The notes beneath the pieces were generated by a model. That model was not told where the DNA came from. It was given only the letters and a program-made list of their open reading frames with translations, and made no database searches. Shown in pieces: positions 25,413 to 36,996 of a DNA stretch of 64,000 nucleotides; position 1 is the stretch's first letter; each line of letters opens with the position of its first letter. The position numbers were made by a program, and so were the translations under genes. Origin of the DNA: Prostheceraeus crozeri (taxonomy: Eukaryota; Platyhelminthes; Polycladida; Euryleptidae). Where the stretch lies: assembly GCA_907163375.1 (NCBI GenBank), contig CAJQUW010003174.1:310001-374000 (forward strand), written 5' to 3'.

Positions 25413-25941
25413 AACAGAATTTGATTGTTTAATCGTGTTACTTTGCTAGAAGTGCAAACTGATTCAAACAGATGGCACATGCAGGAACTTAATAAGTGGG
25501 CAAAAAGAAATTTTTAATACCTTGCAGAGATAGGAAAAATAGTCGTGCGTCGCTTGAGGATTGCTCTGAATTCCTTCAAAATGCTCCGATCGCCACGATT
25601 CCTTCAGATTCGAAGAATTCAGATCATTGCGCAAAAGTTTTCTCGATAATGTTGGGTCCTCCGATCATTTTAAAAAAAGTTAGCAGGCGCATGAAAAAAC
25701 GTTCACAAACTTCTCTGTAGAACTTGACATCGTCTGTGTCTCTTTGCTGTGTGATCCGGTTGCTGACAGTCACTGAAACTTTGCACAATTTGGCGTGTTT
25801 AATGTTGAACTGGCTGCTCATTGCTCGATTGCTATGGTATTATGTCAGCAGATTTTATTTTGCGCCATTTCATTAACGTTACATGTTCCAATGTTTCCTT
25901 TATATTCAAAGAGAAGAAGAGACGACCTGTCTAATTCTGTG
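25413..25941 (+). mobile_element. R1 element, copy B
   Basis: The cleanest R1 copy, about 529 bp, from ACAGAATTTGATTG to CTAATTCTGTG. A frame at 25496-25720 reads KKKFLIPCRDRKNSRASLED and onward to KKVSRRMKKRSQTSL, alignable to copies A and D. It sits against the 3' end of R2 copy 2. Confidence 0.75.
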
Positions 25942-26002
25942 GTGCTGAATGTCGTAAAAGGAGCGTAAAAAGGGCCTACTGAACCCCTCAGGTCTCAGAG
26001 GG

Positions 26003-26105
26003 TTAATGTAGAACTGGCTGCTGATTGTTTGATTTCTATGGTATTGTGTGCAGATCGTGACACTTCATCAACGTTACGTACTGCAATGTTTCCCTTCTAG
26101 TCAAA
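26003..26105 (+). mobile_element. R1 fragment, copy E
   Basis: About 100 bp matching the 3' half of R1 (GAACTGGCTGCTGATTGTTT, TCTATGGTATT, CAATGTTTCCCTTCTAGTC). Confidence 0.7.
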
Positions 26106-26129
26106 CAGAAGTATATGATTGCACCAAAC

Positions 26130-26187
26130 CAAGAAGGTGCAATGGTTTGGATGATCAGCAGGGGGCAGCCCCCCAGTGGGGCCGGGG
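26130..26187 (+). mobile_element. R2 3' end fragment, copy 3
   Basis: Carries the R2 tail: GGTGCAATGGTTTGGATGAT, then the GC-rich hairpin-like CAGCCCCCCAGTGGGGCC and GGGGTTAA. Confidence 0.6.
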
Positions 26188-26819
26188 TTAATGAAAACTC
26201 CGTCCTCCACTATTTAACTGCGCACATGTTAAATGAGTAGCATCTCCACAGGAGTGCTAAGTGTAATAATGTAATCTTTATTGATTTACAAATGACATTC
26301 GGTAGATACATTCGACAGTGTACAATTTATAAAAGTGGAATGATACGAGTCAAACAAAACTAATAGTAGTGCCCAGTAAGAATTTTAGGAATGCTGAAAA
26401 GACCATTACATAACAATACTAAATATCGTATTTGCTTTCATAGGATACAGAATCTCTTCGGTCGGTCTACACGCATTGAAATTCATTCTGCCTGCTTCCA
26501 TTTTATTGTCGGATTTCTATTAATAGAACTGTCAATGACAAAAATTGGATGAATTAAGTTCGCACAGAACAGGTATTTTCAGTTCACGAAATCTCAATTC
26601 CCGCAACCTGAGAATTTCGGAATTTCTAGTGTTCAATTTCTTTCCCTAATACGATTTTATTATGCACTTCACAGCAACAAACAATGCATGAAAATGGCTT
26701 TCAAGGCAGGTCGGTCACTAGATGTCACCTCCGGTATAGCGTGTGCACTGCTCCAGCTTTCCTGTACTTACTTCATTTAAACCAAATTTGCATTTTACAA
26801 TAGAATGTAATGAAATAAA

Positions 26820-26940
26820 CGATAGATTGCCATGCAAAAATGTGCGGCTGGCAGAAATCGACCCTACTACCCCCATGTTATGAACTAGACATGCGCTCTA
26901 CCACTTGAGCCACGAGACGTTTACATGCGACTGTGTCAAT
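26820..26940 (-). mobile_element. tRNA-derived SINE head
   Basis: On the minus strand, CTCGTGGCTCAAGTGGTAGA followed by GCGC gives an A box, and GGGTCGATTTC about 40 bp later gives a B box. The would-be acceptor stem does not pair, so it is not an intact tRNA gene. Confidence 0.6.
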
Positions 26941-27122
26941 TGGTAGGATCAATCCCTCATCACCACACTTCAGTTATCGTAGCAATTATGATCAATGAAC
27001 GGATGTCTCCTCACAATTGTGACTGGTGACATTTAATTTGAAGCATTAACATACACGCAACAGAAGACAGACCATATTTTCCATGCTTTAACCATACACA
27101 GAGCTATCAACAAAGTACTATT

Positions 27123-27754
27123 CATCGAGTAGGGATATATAGGCAGAGTGTCGACTCAAAAAAGTATGTGTATGCAGTGAAAATTTTGATATCAAAAGAT
27201 TCAGTTTTTTGAGGAGATTACGTTCCTGCGGTAAAAAAAGCAAAATTTTTTTCAATTTATATACTACCGACATGACGCCCCTTTATAAGTAGTATGCAAC
27301 AAGTTGGATATCAAAAAGAATGAATATTTGCTAGTAAGCCTCCTAACTAAGCGAAAATTATGCTGATTATCAAGGGAAGCCCATTATCCATTTTATAATG
27401 GAAGTCTTCATGAAAAAGTCCCGATCTTATTGTGCTTTCTTGGCTGAAATTTCATATTTCTAATTCATGAAAGCAATAGCAGATCATTGATTTGCCAATT
27501 TAACAAATATTACCTCTCCAAGGTTGTCATTACACGGACAATCCATAAAATTATATCATTTCCTTCTGCTTCGCTATCATGATCAGTCAATTCCGTTGTA
27601 ATTTCCTCAAAACCGGATAAATGTGTATATCAGACATTTTGAAACAATTCCGAATGTATCTCCAATGAGTTCATTTAATAAAATCGAAAGTGTATACATA
27701 TTGGGGATTTAATAAATGCGGAGTTGCCACTCTACCTAAGATACCTACTCTATG
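27123..27754 (-). mobile_element. hAT-like MITE, family R3, copy 2
   Basis: The ends CATCGAGTAGGGATATATAG and CCTACTCTATG are inverted repeats. The flanks GTACTATT (27115-27122) and GTACTAGT (27755-27762) are a 7/8 target duplication. 632 bp, no transposase. Inverted relative to copies 1 and 3. Confidence 0.88.
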
Positions 27755-27762
27755 GTACTAGT

Positions 27763-29107
27763 ACAACGCGAAACAGCTTATTTTTGGGCAAGTGGTAGAA
27801 ATTACTTCATAGTGACTTTTCACAATTTTCGATGGGTGCATCGTTTGTCAAACCCGTTGCAACTTTTGCACGCCTCTGTAGAGCAAAATGAGAAGAAATC
27901 CCCCTCTCTATTTTAATTGATAAAAACGTTTTTATATCTTGGATACGATTCATTTCTTCTCTCAATTTTGTCGTCAAAACATATTTAAAACAATGTATGT
28001 AGCAGCGACTGTAGATATAGTCATTTTTGTTTCGAAAATTGATTTGATAATTATTAGATTTTCTACGCCTTTGCAAAACATGTGAATTCTGGGAACTCAC
28101 AAGAAACTCTCAATTAATAAAACTTCTAGTTTCCAACGTTTAAGCGAGACAGAAAAGTGACCTTTCTGTCATTCCATTCGCAGAATGTAAAAAACTCTTA
28201 ATACATGGCAATCATCAAGATGATAACAAGAAAAATTCAACTTTACAAACATAGGATGCAAGGTAAAGTGAGTGCTTTATTTAGAATGAATTCAAAGGAA
28301 TTTGAATTTCCATGACTTCACAAAGTCAGAACTACAAGTTATGGAATTTATTTAATGAGTGGATCTGACTCAATCTGTTAATATTTCTTCTTTTGAATTA
28401 TTCACAGAAGCGATAACCATCTATTTAAATTTGCAGAGTCACTCTATACGAGGAAAGAAATAAATTTGCCGATAGAGTTCGCAAGCACCGAATACTCATC
28501 TCAATTTGTTGTTGGATGCCTTTATCACTAAAATTGTTGTCATTTATTTTACGTGAACATGCTACAGATTGTTTCCATACTCGTGCAGAGGTTTTACCGC
28601 TGAATGTATTTCCCCAGAGAATTTCCGCGCAATTATTTGGAATCACAAATTTTAATACAATAACAGGTTTCAATTTTCGAACACAATTTTCTCAATTCAT
28701 GACAACGAGGTTATTTTCGATTGTTAATTTTGCAGTGCCCTTTCTGAACACACTTGAAGATGAATTGTTTTTATTCCGTCGTTAAGCGAAACAATGTATT
28801 TCTTGAATAGCCAAAAGAATTGACATAGCCCTATCCCCAGACGTGAACTTTACCGCTCCTACTTGCAAGATGTCCGAGAAATAATGAATTTTTCATGACA
28901 ACTGACTTGACGATCGATATCTTTTCCTTTTAAAAATTATTTCTCATAGAAAATCACTCCATTTGGGAATTGCATCCTATAGCCTTGATTAGCAGAATTT
29001 CGTCACTTTCAACCTTTTTACAATCACAGAAGCCTTGACTGTTACAATGAAAGATCTCAGTGTCATCCAGATTTGAGCTACACAGAAAATATCACCGAAA
29101 ATATAAA
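27763..29107. other. Segment between two inverted R3 copies, no gene seen
   Basis: Three frames of 82-97 codons overlap on both strands and lack motifs. Confidence 0.45.
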
Positions 29108-29115
29108 TCCTCAAC

Positions 29116-29897
29116 CATAGAGTAAGTATATTAGGCAGAGTAGCAACTCAGCATTTATAAAATCCAAATGTGTATGAAGTTTCGATTTTATTAAATGAAC
29201 TCGATGTGAATACACTTGGATTGTTTCCAAAACTGCACATTTATGAACTTTTGAAGAAATTTTACAGATCCTCCGTGTCACGACAGCCTTGGAGAGGAAT
29301 GTTTGTTAAATTGACAACTCGATGACCTGCTCTTGCTTTCATGGTGAACCTAAAGAGAATCTTCTTAAGCGTGATCATCTCATAAGCAACCTGCCACTGG
29401 TAGAGCAAAATAACAGAATCAAAGACAATGATTTCAATTGACTTAAAACGACGCAAATAGGACCACATCACTATTCAAATTCAAGAAATGAAACATAAAT
29501 TTAGTGATTCATGAAACATGCCGGTGAAAATTGCATTAAAAACTTGAAATCACAGCCAAGAAAGCACAATAAGATCTCGACTTTTTCATGAAGCCTTCCA
29601 TTGTAATGCCGTTCATTAGATTTTCTTGATCATCAGCATAATTTCCGCTTAGCTACGATGCTTGTTAGCAAATATTCATTCCTTTTGATATCCAACTTGT
29701 TTCATGCTACTTATAAAGGGGCGTCATGTCGGTAGTATATAAATTGGAAAAAATTTAGCTTTTTTGAAATGCTCAAATAATTTTTTGGGCCGGAAGAACG
29801 TAATCTTCTCAAAAAACTGAATATTTTGATATCAAAATTTTCACTGTATACAGACACTTTTTGAGTCAACACTCTACTTATATATACTTACTCTATG
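29116..29897 (+). mobile_element. hAT-like MITE, family R3, copy 3
   Basis: CATAGAGTAAGTATATTAGG at the left and its complement-type CTTACTCTATG at the right. A perfect 8-bp target duplication TCCTCAAC lies at 29108-29115 and 29898-29905. About 150 bp near 29345-29555 is an extra segment not present in copies 1 and 2. Confidence 0.92.
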
Positions 29898-29905
29898 TCC
29901 TCAAC

Positions 29906-32701
29906 AAAGGCTCATATTAGAATCGCTTAAAATCATCATTCACAGTCAATGTAAAATTCAGATGGCTGATTCTGTTTGTTCATTGTCGTCCAAAAAGGTG
30001 AATAAATTTCCATTGTTTGATGTTTAAACAGACCAACAAATAGATGACATTGATCTTCCAGTCGCAAGATTACAGCACGAGCATTACGCGATGATGACGT
30101 CATTGAACCAGTGACGAACTTCAGGTAAAAAGATCTCAAGACAAAACATGTGTTCATTATGGTGCATGAAATGTGGATTTTGGACTATATAGATTTTGTG
30201 ATTGTCATCCTTTTTGATCATTTCCAATCGCAGCAGATATTACCATCTCAACAAAAGCTCTCACCGTCATCTGCATTTCATTTTCGCAGTCGGTTTGAAT
30301 GAATCCCTAACAATGGTCATTAAAATAGTTTGAAATCATGAATTTATTTTCGATTTTATATTTAGATGTATTTTTTGGAGACTGTGATTTCAATTGTTGT
30401 AATGCTATGGAACAAAGTGCATCACAGACCAGATGGTTTTACAAAAAAATTGTTTGCCAAAAGACGGCCTATGCCTGATGTGGTTTTCTTTTTCTATTAT
30501 AATATCTGCTATTCTTGAAGGTGAAAGAAATGAAAAATAATCGAATGTCACACTGACTTATATATTAACAATTTTTATAGGATACAAATAGAGCTATTTA
30601 CCAAAAATAAAGTTTAGGAATCGAGCTTATGACAATTAGCATCACCGTTGCCATTTATTCACGAGGATGAGAGGACAGTGTATTTAATTTAAACATCCCT
30701 CTTGTGATTATATAAATATTCAGCAGGTAATGAATAAGCAGGCTCTTTTAGAGAAGAAACGATAATGTATCAAACAAATGTAAGTGCCTTCTTTACAACA
30801 ATGATTGAAAGCATTAATAATCCTCAAAATTATCTTAAATTCTTTTTTCATTTTTCTATATTATTGAGTTACTGTTATACCGTGCTATGCCGTGATTGCA
30901 TTTCAAAAATACTTTCCTTTACATCGATAACACCTTTTTGTCCTCAATTAGTCATGAAGCTTGCTATCTATCGGAAGTGTATTCACTCACTGTTGGAATT
31001 TCCTTATCCTTGCTACAATTATGCATTATATCTCTATTTGTTGCCATTCTGAAATACAAATAAACCGTTGACAAACAACTGAACTGATTCCTTACACATT
31101 TATCTTTTTCCAGCATTGAAATTGTTGGGGAAGAGAATAAGTAAAAAAACGTAAACATTGTGCACCTCAAATTATCCTTCATTATTAATACAAAGACGAA
31201 TAATTTTCTACTCCGAAACTCCAGACAGATAATGAATGACTGTTTAATTTTTATAAATCCAATAAATTTGCCATCGCAAACGAAAGCCAAATACAATGAC
31301 GAGAAAAGTAACGTGGAAAGCAATCAAGCAGTTTAAATAAAGGAAGACATTAAACCTGCTTTTCAACGGTACATGAAGAGAAGAAGAAACGAGTTTGTTA
31401 GTAAGAATTGTTTTCTCGCTTTCTGCAATTTGTGAAACAGCTGACAATCTCGTGTCGTTATCGTATCAGAATTAACTTCATATCCTTAGAGAAATCCGAG
31501 ATACGTATCTGACAAACATGCTACAGGAAATAACTATACAATTACGTTATGAGAAATAGTTCATTAGATTCTTGTTTGAATGATGATGTACTTTCCTACT
31601 TCCGTTTTCTTCTAATGACGTTCGCTAGAGATTAATATGAAATGATGGAGAGGGTTCAGTCGGAATTGATTGAAATTGATCCATTTGATAAAGAAATATG
31701 TGAGTCCCTTTCAGAGACAACATTACTTGATATTAGTGCTGATACAATTCAGTGCTCATTCAAAGTAGAAGTGTGAACGCAGTGTTTGGCAACCACTCTG
31801 TCCACATCGAGTTCTGGATCAAATCCAATTCCCGCCGCCTTAACTCCTGAAATATTTATAATCATTTCAGAAAATAAGTAATATATTTATAATAGTAAAA
31901 ATATAATAGATAAGAAAATAAGTGCGTGCAATAAATTTTGTTCATTAACTTTTTAACATTGCTATTCATTTAATCTCTCAGCCGCTAAATATGAGTAGTA
32001 ATTCAAATTTGTACATCTCAATTTGGCTATATTTTGAAAATGAAGACGTTTTGCCTAACTTTGGACATAAATGATTCCTTATCATAATGTCAAAATGGCC
32101 AAAACACTGCGGTTGAATACCTGGCGCAGCAATCTTTTAGTCGAGCGGCGAAGTCTCAAAAGCTGCACTTTCATGGTCCACACGAAACGAGGAAGTCATC
32201 AAAGAGACATAGAAAAGTTTCACTGCTCATTTGTCGACAGTCATCTCCGAGTTTTAACACAGATAAAATTCATGTCAATTATAGTCAAACATCAGAAAAT
32301 ATGCGCATTGACTGAGAGGTATAAACTGAATCATTTAATGGTTGAACGCATGAATGATGATTTTCTTAGCTGTATCGGAAAACCAATTTGTGGGCGTGTC
32401 GCGTGAGCTGCAGCAGTATCAAGAAAGATATAGCTAATTCATATTTATTGAATATCAAAGAAGCCTTTGTGTGATATTTTACTTGACGGTTTAGTAAACA
32501 TTGAACAGAAACAATACGTTGTTGTGACAAGAACTTCCAATTACAGCTAACGGATAACCTCATTTTTGACGACGTAAGCTCACGCCTACTTCAAAATTAA
32601 ATAAATTTCTTGTGACAACGCACTAATTTGATATGTAAAGTATATCTATAAACACACGCAAAAACAACCTACACATAGCTGCATCTTGCTCACAAAGGTC
32701 A
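29906..32701. other. No gene seen
   Basis: AT-rich. Frames at 30765, 30964 and 32071 (95-119 codons) show no domain, and their residue make-up is that of AT-rich noncoding DNA. Confidence 0.45.
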
Positions 32702-32709
32702 ATTATTTA

Positions 32710-33748
32710 CACAGAATTAAATTGTTTACACTTTGCTATGTGTGCAAACTAATTCAAAACGATGGCATATGCAAGAACGTACTAAATGGCAAAAAGAAAT
32801 TTTTAATACATTGCAGAGAAAGAAAAATAGTCTTGTGTCATTACAGATTATTGAGAAAAAGTTTTCTTGATAATGTTGGTCCTTCCCCTCATTATTAAAA
32901 AAAGTCAGCAGGCGCACGGAAAACCGTTCAGAAACTCCTGTGTAGAACTTGACATCGTCTGTGTCTCTTTACTGTGTTATCCGGTCAATAACAGTCACTG
33001 AAACTTCGCACAATTTGGCGTGTTCAATGTTGAACTGGCTGCTGATTGACAGTGAGAAGCCTTAAGCTTTTGATAGGTTTATTAGCAGCAAAAAATAAAA
33101 ATAAAATAAAACGAATAAAACGTAATATTCACCACATAAATAGTGCTTTAGAAAATAGTATTTTAAGAATTGCCTTGAACACATACAAAACACAAAACAT
33201 GATAAGCAATAAAGATAAAATTCCTTTCAATGAGTTATCTTCCGTAGTGTATAAGTATACTTGTGAGCATCGCAGTCAATGCTACGTCGGTGAAACCCGT
33301 CGCCATATTTTCACTAGGATAAACGAACACGTGAAAGGTCGACCAGCATCCGAAATATCTCTTCATGTTCACATCCCAAATAAAGATAATTTTAAAATTC
33401 TCATTCGCACTCCATACACGAAAATTGCTGAATCATTGTACATAAAGTCATTCCTTCATTCACAGTACCTAATGAATAACCGCAGCCAATCACAGCCGCT
33501 TTTCCTATATTGATTTTTCTTGTCTCATTCGCACTGTATATATTGCATCCTTGTTTATTGACCGTTGTCACTGATGATGGTAGCTTGCCTACTGAAACAT
33601 GTTTGCTGCTAATAAACCTATCAATGGCTGCTGATTGTTCGATTGCTATGGTATTACGTCAGCAGATTGTGCCATTTCATTAACGCTTCATGTTCCAGTG
33701 CTTCCTTTGTAGTCAAACAGATGAAGAGACGACCTGTCTAATTCTGTG
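32710..33748 (+). mobile_element. R1 element, copy C, split by a Penelope-like insertion
   Basis: Ends CACAGAATTAAATTG and CTAATTCTGTG are the R1 termini. ATTATTTA (32702-32709) and GTTATTTC (33749-33756) share 6 of 8 bases and may be a target duplication. R1 sequence is interrupted at 33049-33624 and resumes in register. Confidence 0.78.
33049..33624 (+). mobile_element. Short Penelope-like element piece with GIY-YIG nuclease frame
   Basis: A 576-bp insertion with a perfect 13-bp target duplication TGGCTGCTGATTG (33036-33048 and 33625-33637). The frame 33046-33513 carries SSVVYKYTCEHRSQCYVGET, then R-x-x-x-x-R-I-x-E-H and ESLYIKSF. These are the GIY-YIG endonuclease signatures that follow the reverse transcriptase in PLEs; the reverse transcriptase itself is absent. 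A 23-bp perfect inverted repeat (33070-33092 and 33602-33624) brackets the frame. Near the 3' end, CTGATGA-hairpin-GAAAC (33571-33598) resembles a hammerhead core. Known for the family: 5' truncation and odd inverted ends are common. It is a fragment, not a mobile copy. Confidence 0.85.
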
Positions 33749-33958
33749 GTTATTTCACTTGTCGGTACTAATGTCTCTGCTGTAATATACGCGTTGACCA
33801 ACCACGTCAATCAAAGTGAGATGAATGTATCAATATCCAACACTGAAGATAGTAAGATTCGGATGAATGTAATCATTTGACAAAGACACAGGGAAAATCA
33901 GAATTAGGCAGGCCTGATCGATGTGCTAGAAGACAATTAAATTCTTCCTGTGAACAAT

Positions 33959-34250
33959 CTGGGGCAGGCGACACGAAACGCTGTTAGGGCTGACAGGTTA
34001 TTAGTGATCCCTAATACCCTGAAGTCGACGACTCAAAATTCTGTTCGGGAATCGGCTATTAGTGTAACAGGAAAGTCAGCGACACAGAACTCCTACATAG
34101 ATGTCCGACTGCCACCTTTGCTGGCATTCGCTAATAAACATTCTAGCTAACAGAGGTTTCGAGTCGCTGAAAGTGTAGCGTCTATTACCGAGTCATCTGG
34201 TTCTCACTAATAACGCTTTCACTAACGGCGTTTCGTGTCGCCTGCCCCTG
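33959..34250. mobile_element. Short TIR element (hAT-like MITE?)
   Basis: Ends GGGGCAGGCGACACGAAACG and its complement CGTTTCGTGTCGCCTGCCCC form a 26-bp TIR with one mismatch or so. With flanking CT/CTG the ends would be CAGGGGC-like, as in hAT elements. No target duplication was found. The internal frame of 66 codons lies within the element and resembles nothing known. Confidence 0.75.
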
Positions 34251-36737
34251 ATCTCTATTGTAAAGGCACGCGGGAACGACTTTTCCGTAGGGAGGGGGGG
34301 GCGAATTTATAGGCGGTTAACGGAGGCATGCTAGTACTACCCACTCTGGCGGAAACTGCATTCGTCTTGGATGAAGTTCTGAAATTTCTTTTACTAAGTC
34401 TTTTTTGCATTGAAGGTGAATCTTGATATTTAAGTTTTGGCTTCAGCTTTTTATCATCACGGCTTCCCGTAGTCTTGAGTTCATCGCTGTCATTAACTTA
34501 ATGACAAATAAGAGGCTAGCCAAAGTAAAAAATGCGTTTCATAACAACATGCATGTCAACAACGTGCAATCATTTTATTCTACCAGTTTAGATGCCACTA
34601 TATTTTGATTATACTGCAGCTATTCGAATTGACTTGTGATTCGAGAGGATTATTTCTGATTATTTCAATTGTTAAGAAACATAGATATATTCTCCGCCAA
34701 TCCTTCGGTTTTGGCAAATTTTTAAAGCAGTTTGTTTGTCATTATGCTGCATATGTATTGTATTACTATATTGCTATAGGCCACATGCTATATTATTATA
34801 CTGTTGGATATCACACAGGCCATATAGTCAGTGCAAGAATAAACCAGTTTTAGTAAATTGTGCTTTGCGTTACGATGCTTCAACATTTTTTAAATATATT
34901 GAAGTTGCATAGACATCAAAAATGTCCCTAATAGTTTTTCACATTAGATTGGAGATCTTATTGGGCATCTTAGCGGATTACAAATGAATTGTAAAGTGTA
35001 ATTGGCTAATTGAGATAAAAATATCACAACCGAAAGAAAACTGATGTGTCTGCATTATCTCCATACATATATTCTCTTCAATAAATCTCAGTGCTGAGGC
35101 TGTTTTAATTCAGTAAATAATTTTGAGATATTTTTATGTTTTTATTTCGCTGGAGACGCAATTCGAATTCATTACATTGATTAACAATGGAACACTGAAG
35201 TTGGCTGTAAGTTCATCGAACGTGTTATTGTTTTGAAACGAGGTAGAGACATAACATGTCAGACAAGGTTGTTCTTTGTAGTGCTGGAATTTTGATTAGT
35301 TTTCAACAAAACGGACATCTCTCTACAAACCTGTCTGTGACTAAGAAACTATTTCATTTTAATAATAAGTCAGAATCCGAGGAGATGAGATATTTCCAAC
35401 ATCGTCAAGTGAATTTAAGAAAATGATAAAATCTCGTAAAAATGATGTATCCCTAGAGAGTTTACAAAGAATTTAGCCTGTCTCGGTTATATCAATGAAT
35501 AGAAATAACCTAATGATGCGATGAATGATGTGTAGGAATGATGTCCACAGTTTCATATCTATGGTTGAACTTAAATCCAGATTTGCTAAAAAGTTTTAAC
35601 ATTGTTCATTAATACTCGCACAGTCGGATCGGCGTACAATGAATCCGCTTTTAAGAACAACTCACTTTTGAAGAGGGATTCCTTAATAAATTCCGCTCAA
35701 TTCATGAATGTCACAGTAGGCCTACTGCATGTAATAATCACAATTCTTATCAATCAAATATTGATTGACTTCCGTGATGAAACATGTTCCTTTGGCGGCA
35801 TTTTACTTCTTATCTCATATTTCTCTATCATTCCTTCTTTGTGTTAAACAAAGTGTACTAACATTTTCAGTTAATTTATTGACATATTTGATGCCAAACT
35901 AGAAAAATCAAGAAGTCGAATATGTATGAAATATGGTCTGTCACGAGTTTCAAAGTTTTATAAGGATAAATCAAAGATTTAAAAAGAAGCTGTTTAGTTG
36001 TGACCTGAAGCGTTGAATGGTTTAGTTCGTATTATCCGTAGTCTGTAATGGCATGTGATTCAGCAAGGTACAGTAGGCCTAAATGAACAAGTGCGAACTT
36101 CGTTGACTGAAATTGCATAACTGATATTGTTTGATAAGAACCCGAGATAGCATCTATTTTGATTTAGGTAGTCATGTGCGAGTTTTCTATGCGCGATACA
36201 TACATTTTCCCATTTCTATAATAGATGATTAAGCTACAAATTTTACAGTTCCGAAGTTTAACTTGAATAGTGAATTGATAGAATAACCTGTATATACTCG
36301 TACGAACAAACCTCTTTTAAAGACAATTTTGTTAATCGCAAAGCCTTACTATTTGCGGTTTCGACTGTGACCCTCTCAACGCTCAAATTTCCATTAACTC
36401 GCATAAACCATTGAAACCGACCAAATCAAGAATTCCTGTCGGAAATGCGGGCTTTTTCTATGTGTCTACGATTTAACGTGTCGTGTCACTATCGACTGCG
36501 AATTTGCGCTATTCGACGACTAATGCACGATATCTGAAGAGAATGACAACTATTAAGTCAATAACAGACACCAAAATCCTTGATTCCCCGGGCGCACTCG
36601 CCTGACCCAGGATTGAAGACCACGGTGAAGGATTGCACCTTCTTCAACAGGCCACGCTGACGGTGAAAAAAGGAATGTACTACGACAGACCTTTGTTGTC
36701 AATGCACGCTATGCATTCATTTTAAGTAAGCATTATT
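34251..36737. other. No gene seen
   Basis: No repeat with clear ends and no coding signature found. Confidence 0.45.
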
Positions 36738-36973
36738 CATTGCAAACTGTACACGGCTAAACGTAACAGACAAGTTTCAAGGAAAATACCCGAAAATGTC
36801 TGTTAATGATGACGTCACAATTTAATTAGTGATGACGTAACAGTTAAAATCCATTCATATCAGATAAACAAGCATCTGTTTTTACGGATATTTACTCTTT
36901 GGACTGAAAAAAACCGTGAAACTAATTTTAGCTATTAATTTCAACGGATATTTACGGTTTACAGTTTACAGTG
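36738..36973. mobile_element. Small TIR element with CACTGTAAACTG-type ends
   Basis: The left end CATTGCAAACTGTACACGG and right end TTTACGGTTTACAGTTTACA followed by GTG are inverted repeats with several mismatches. 236 bp. The interior carries TGATGACGTCAC and TGATGACGTAAC, CRE-like palindromes. Similar TTTACAGTTTACAGTG words occur at 21613-21628. Confidence 0.5.
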
Positions 36974-36996
36974 CTATCATTATTATTATCATTACC

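Noticed and set aside
26845-26925. Intact tRNA gene on the minus strand
   Set aside because: Boxes are present but the acceptor stem does not pair; treated as a SINE head.
30964-31323. 119-codon minus-strand frame
   Set aside because: Phe/Ser/Lys-rich make-up of AT-rich noncoding DNA, overlapped by a plus-strand frame, no domain.
32071-32406. 111-codon plus-strand frame
   Set aside because: No domain, no splice context, opposite strand to the host gene; chance frame.
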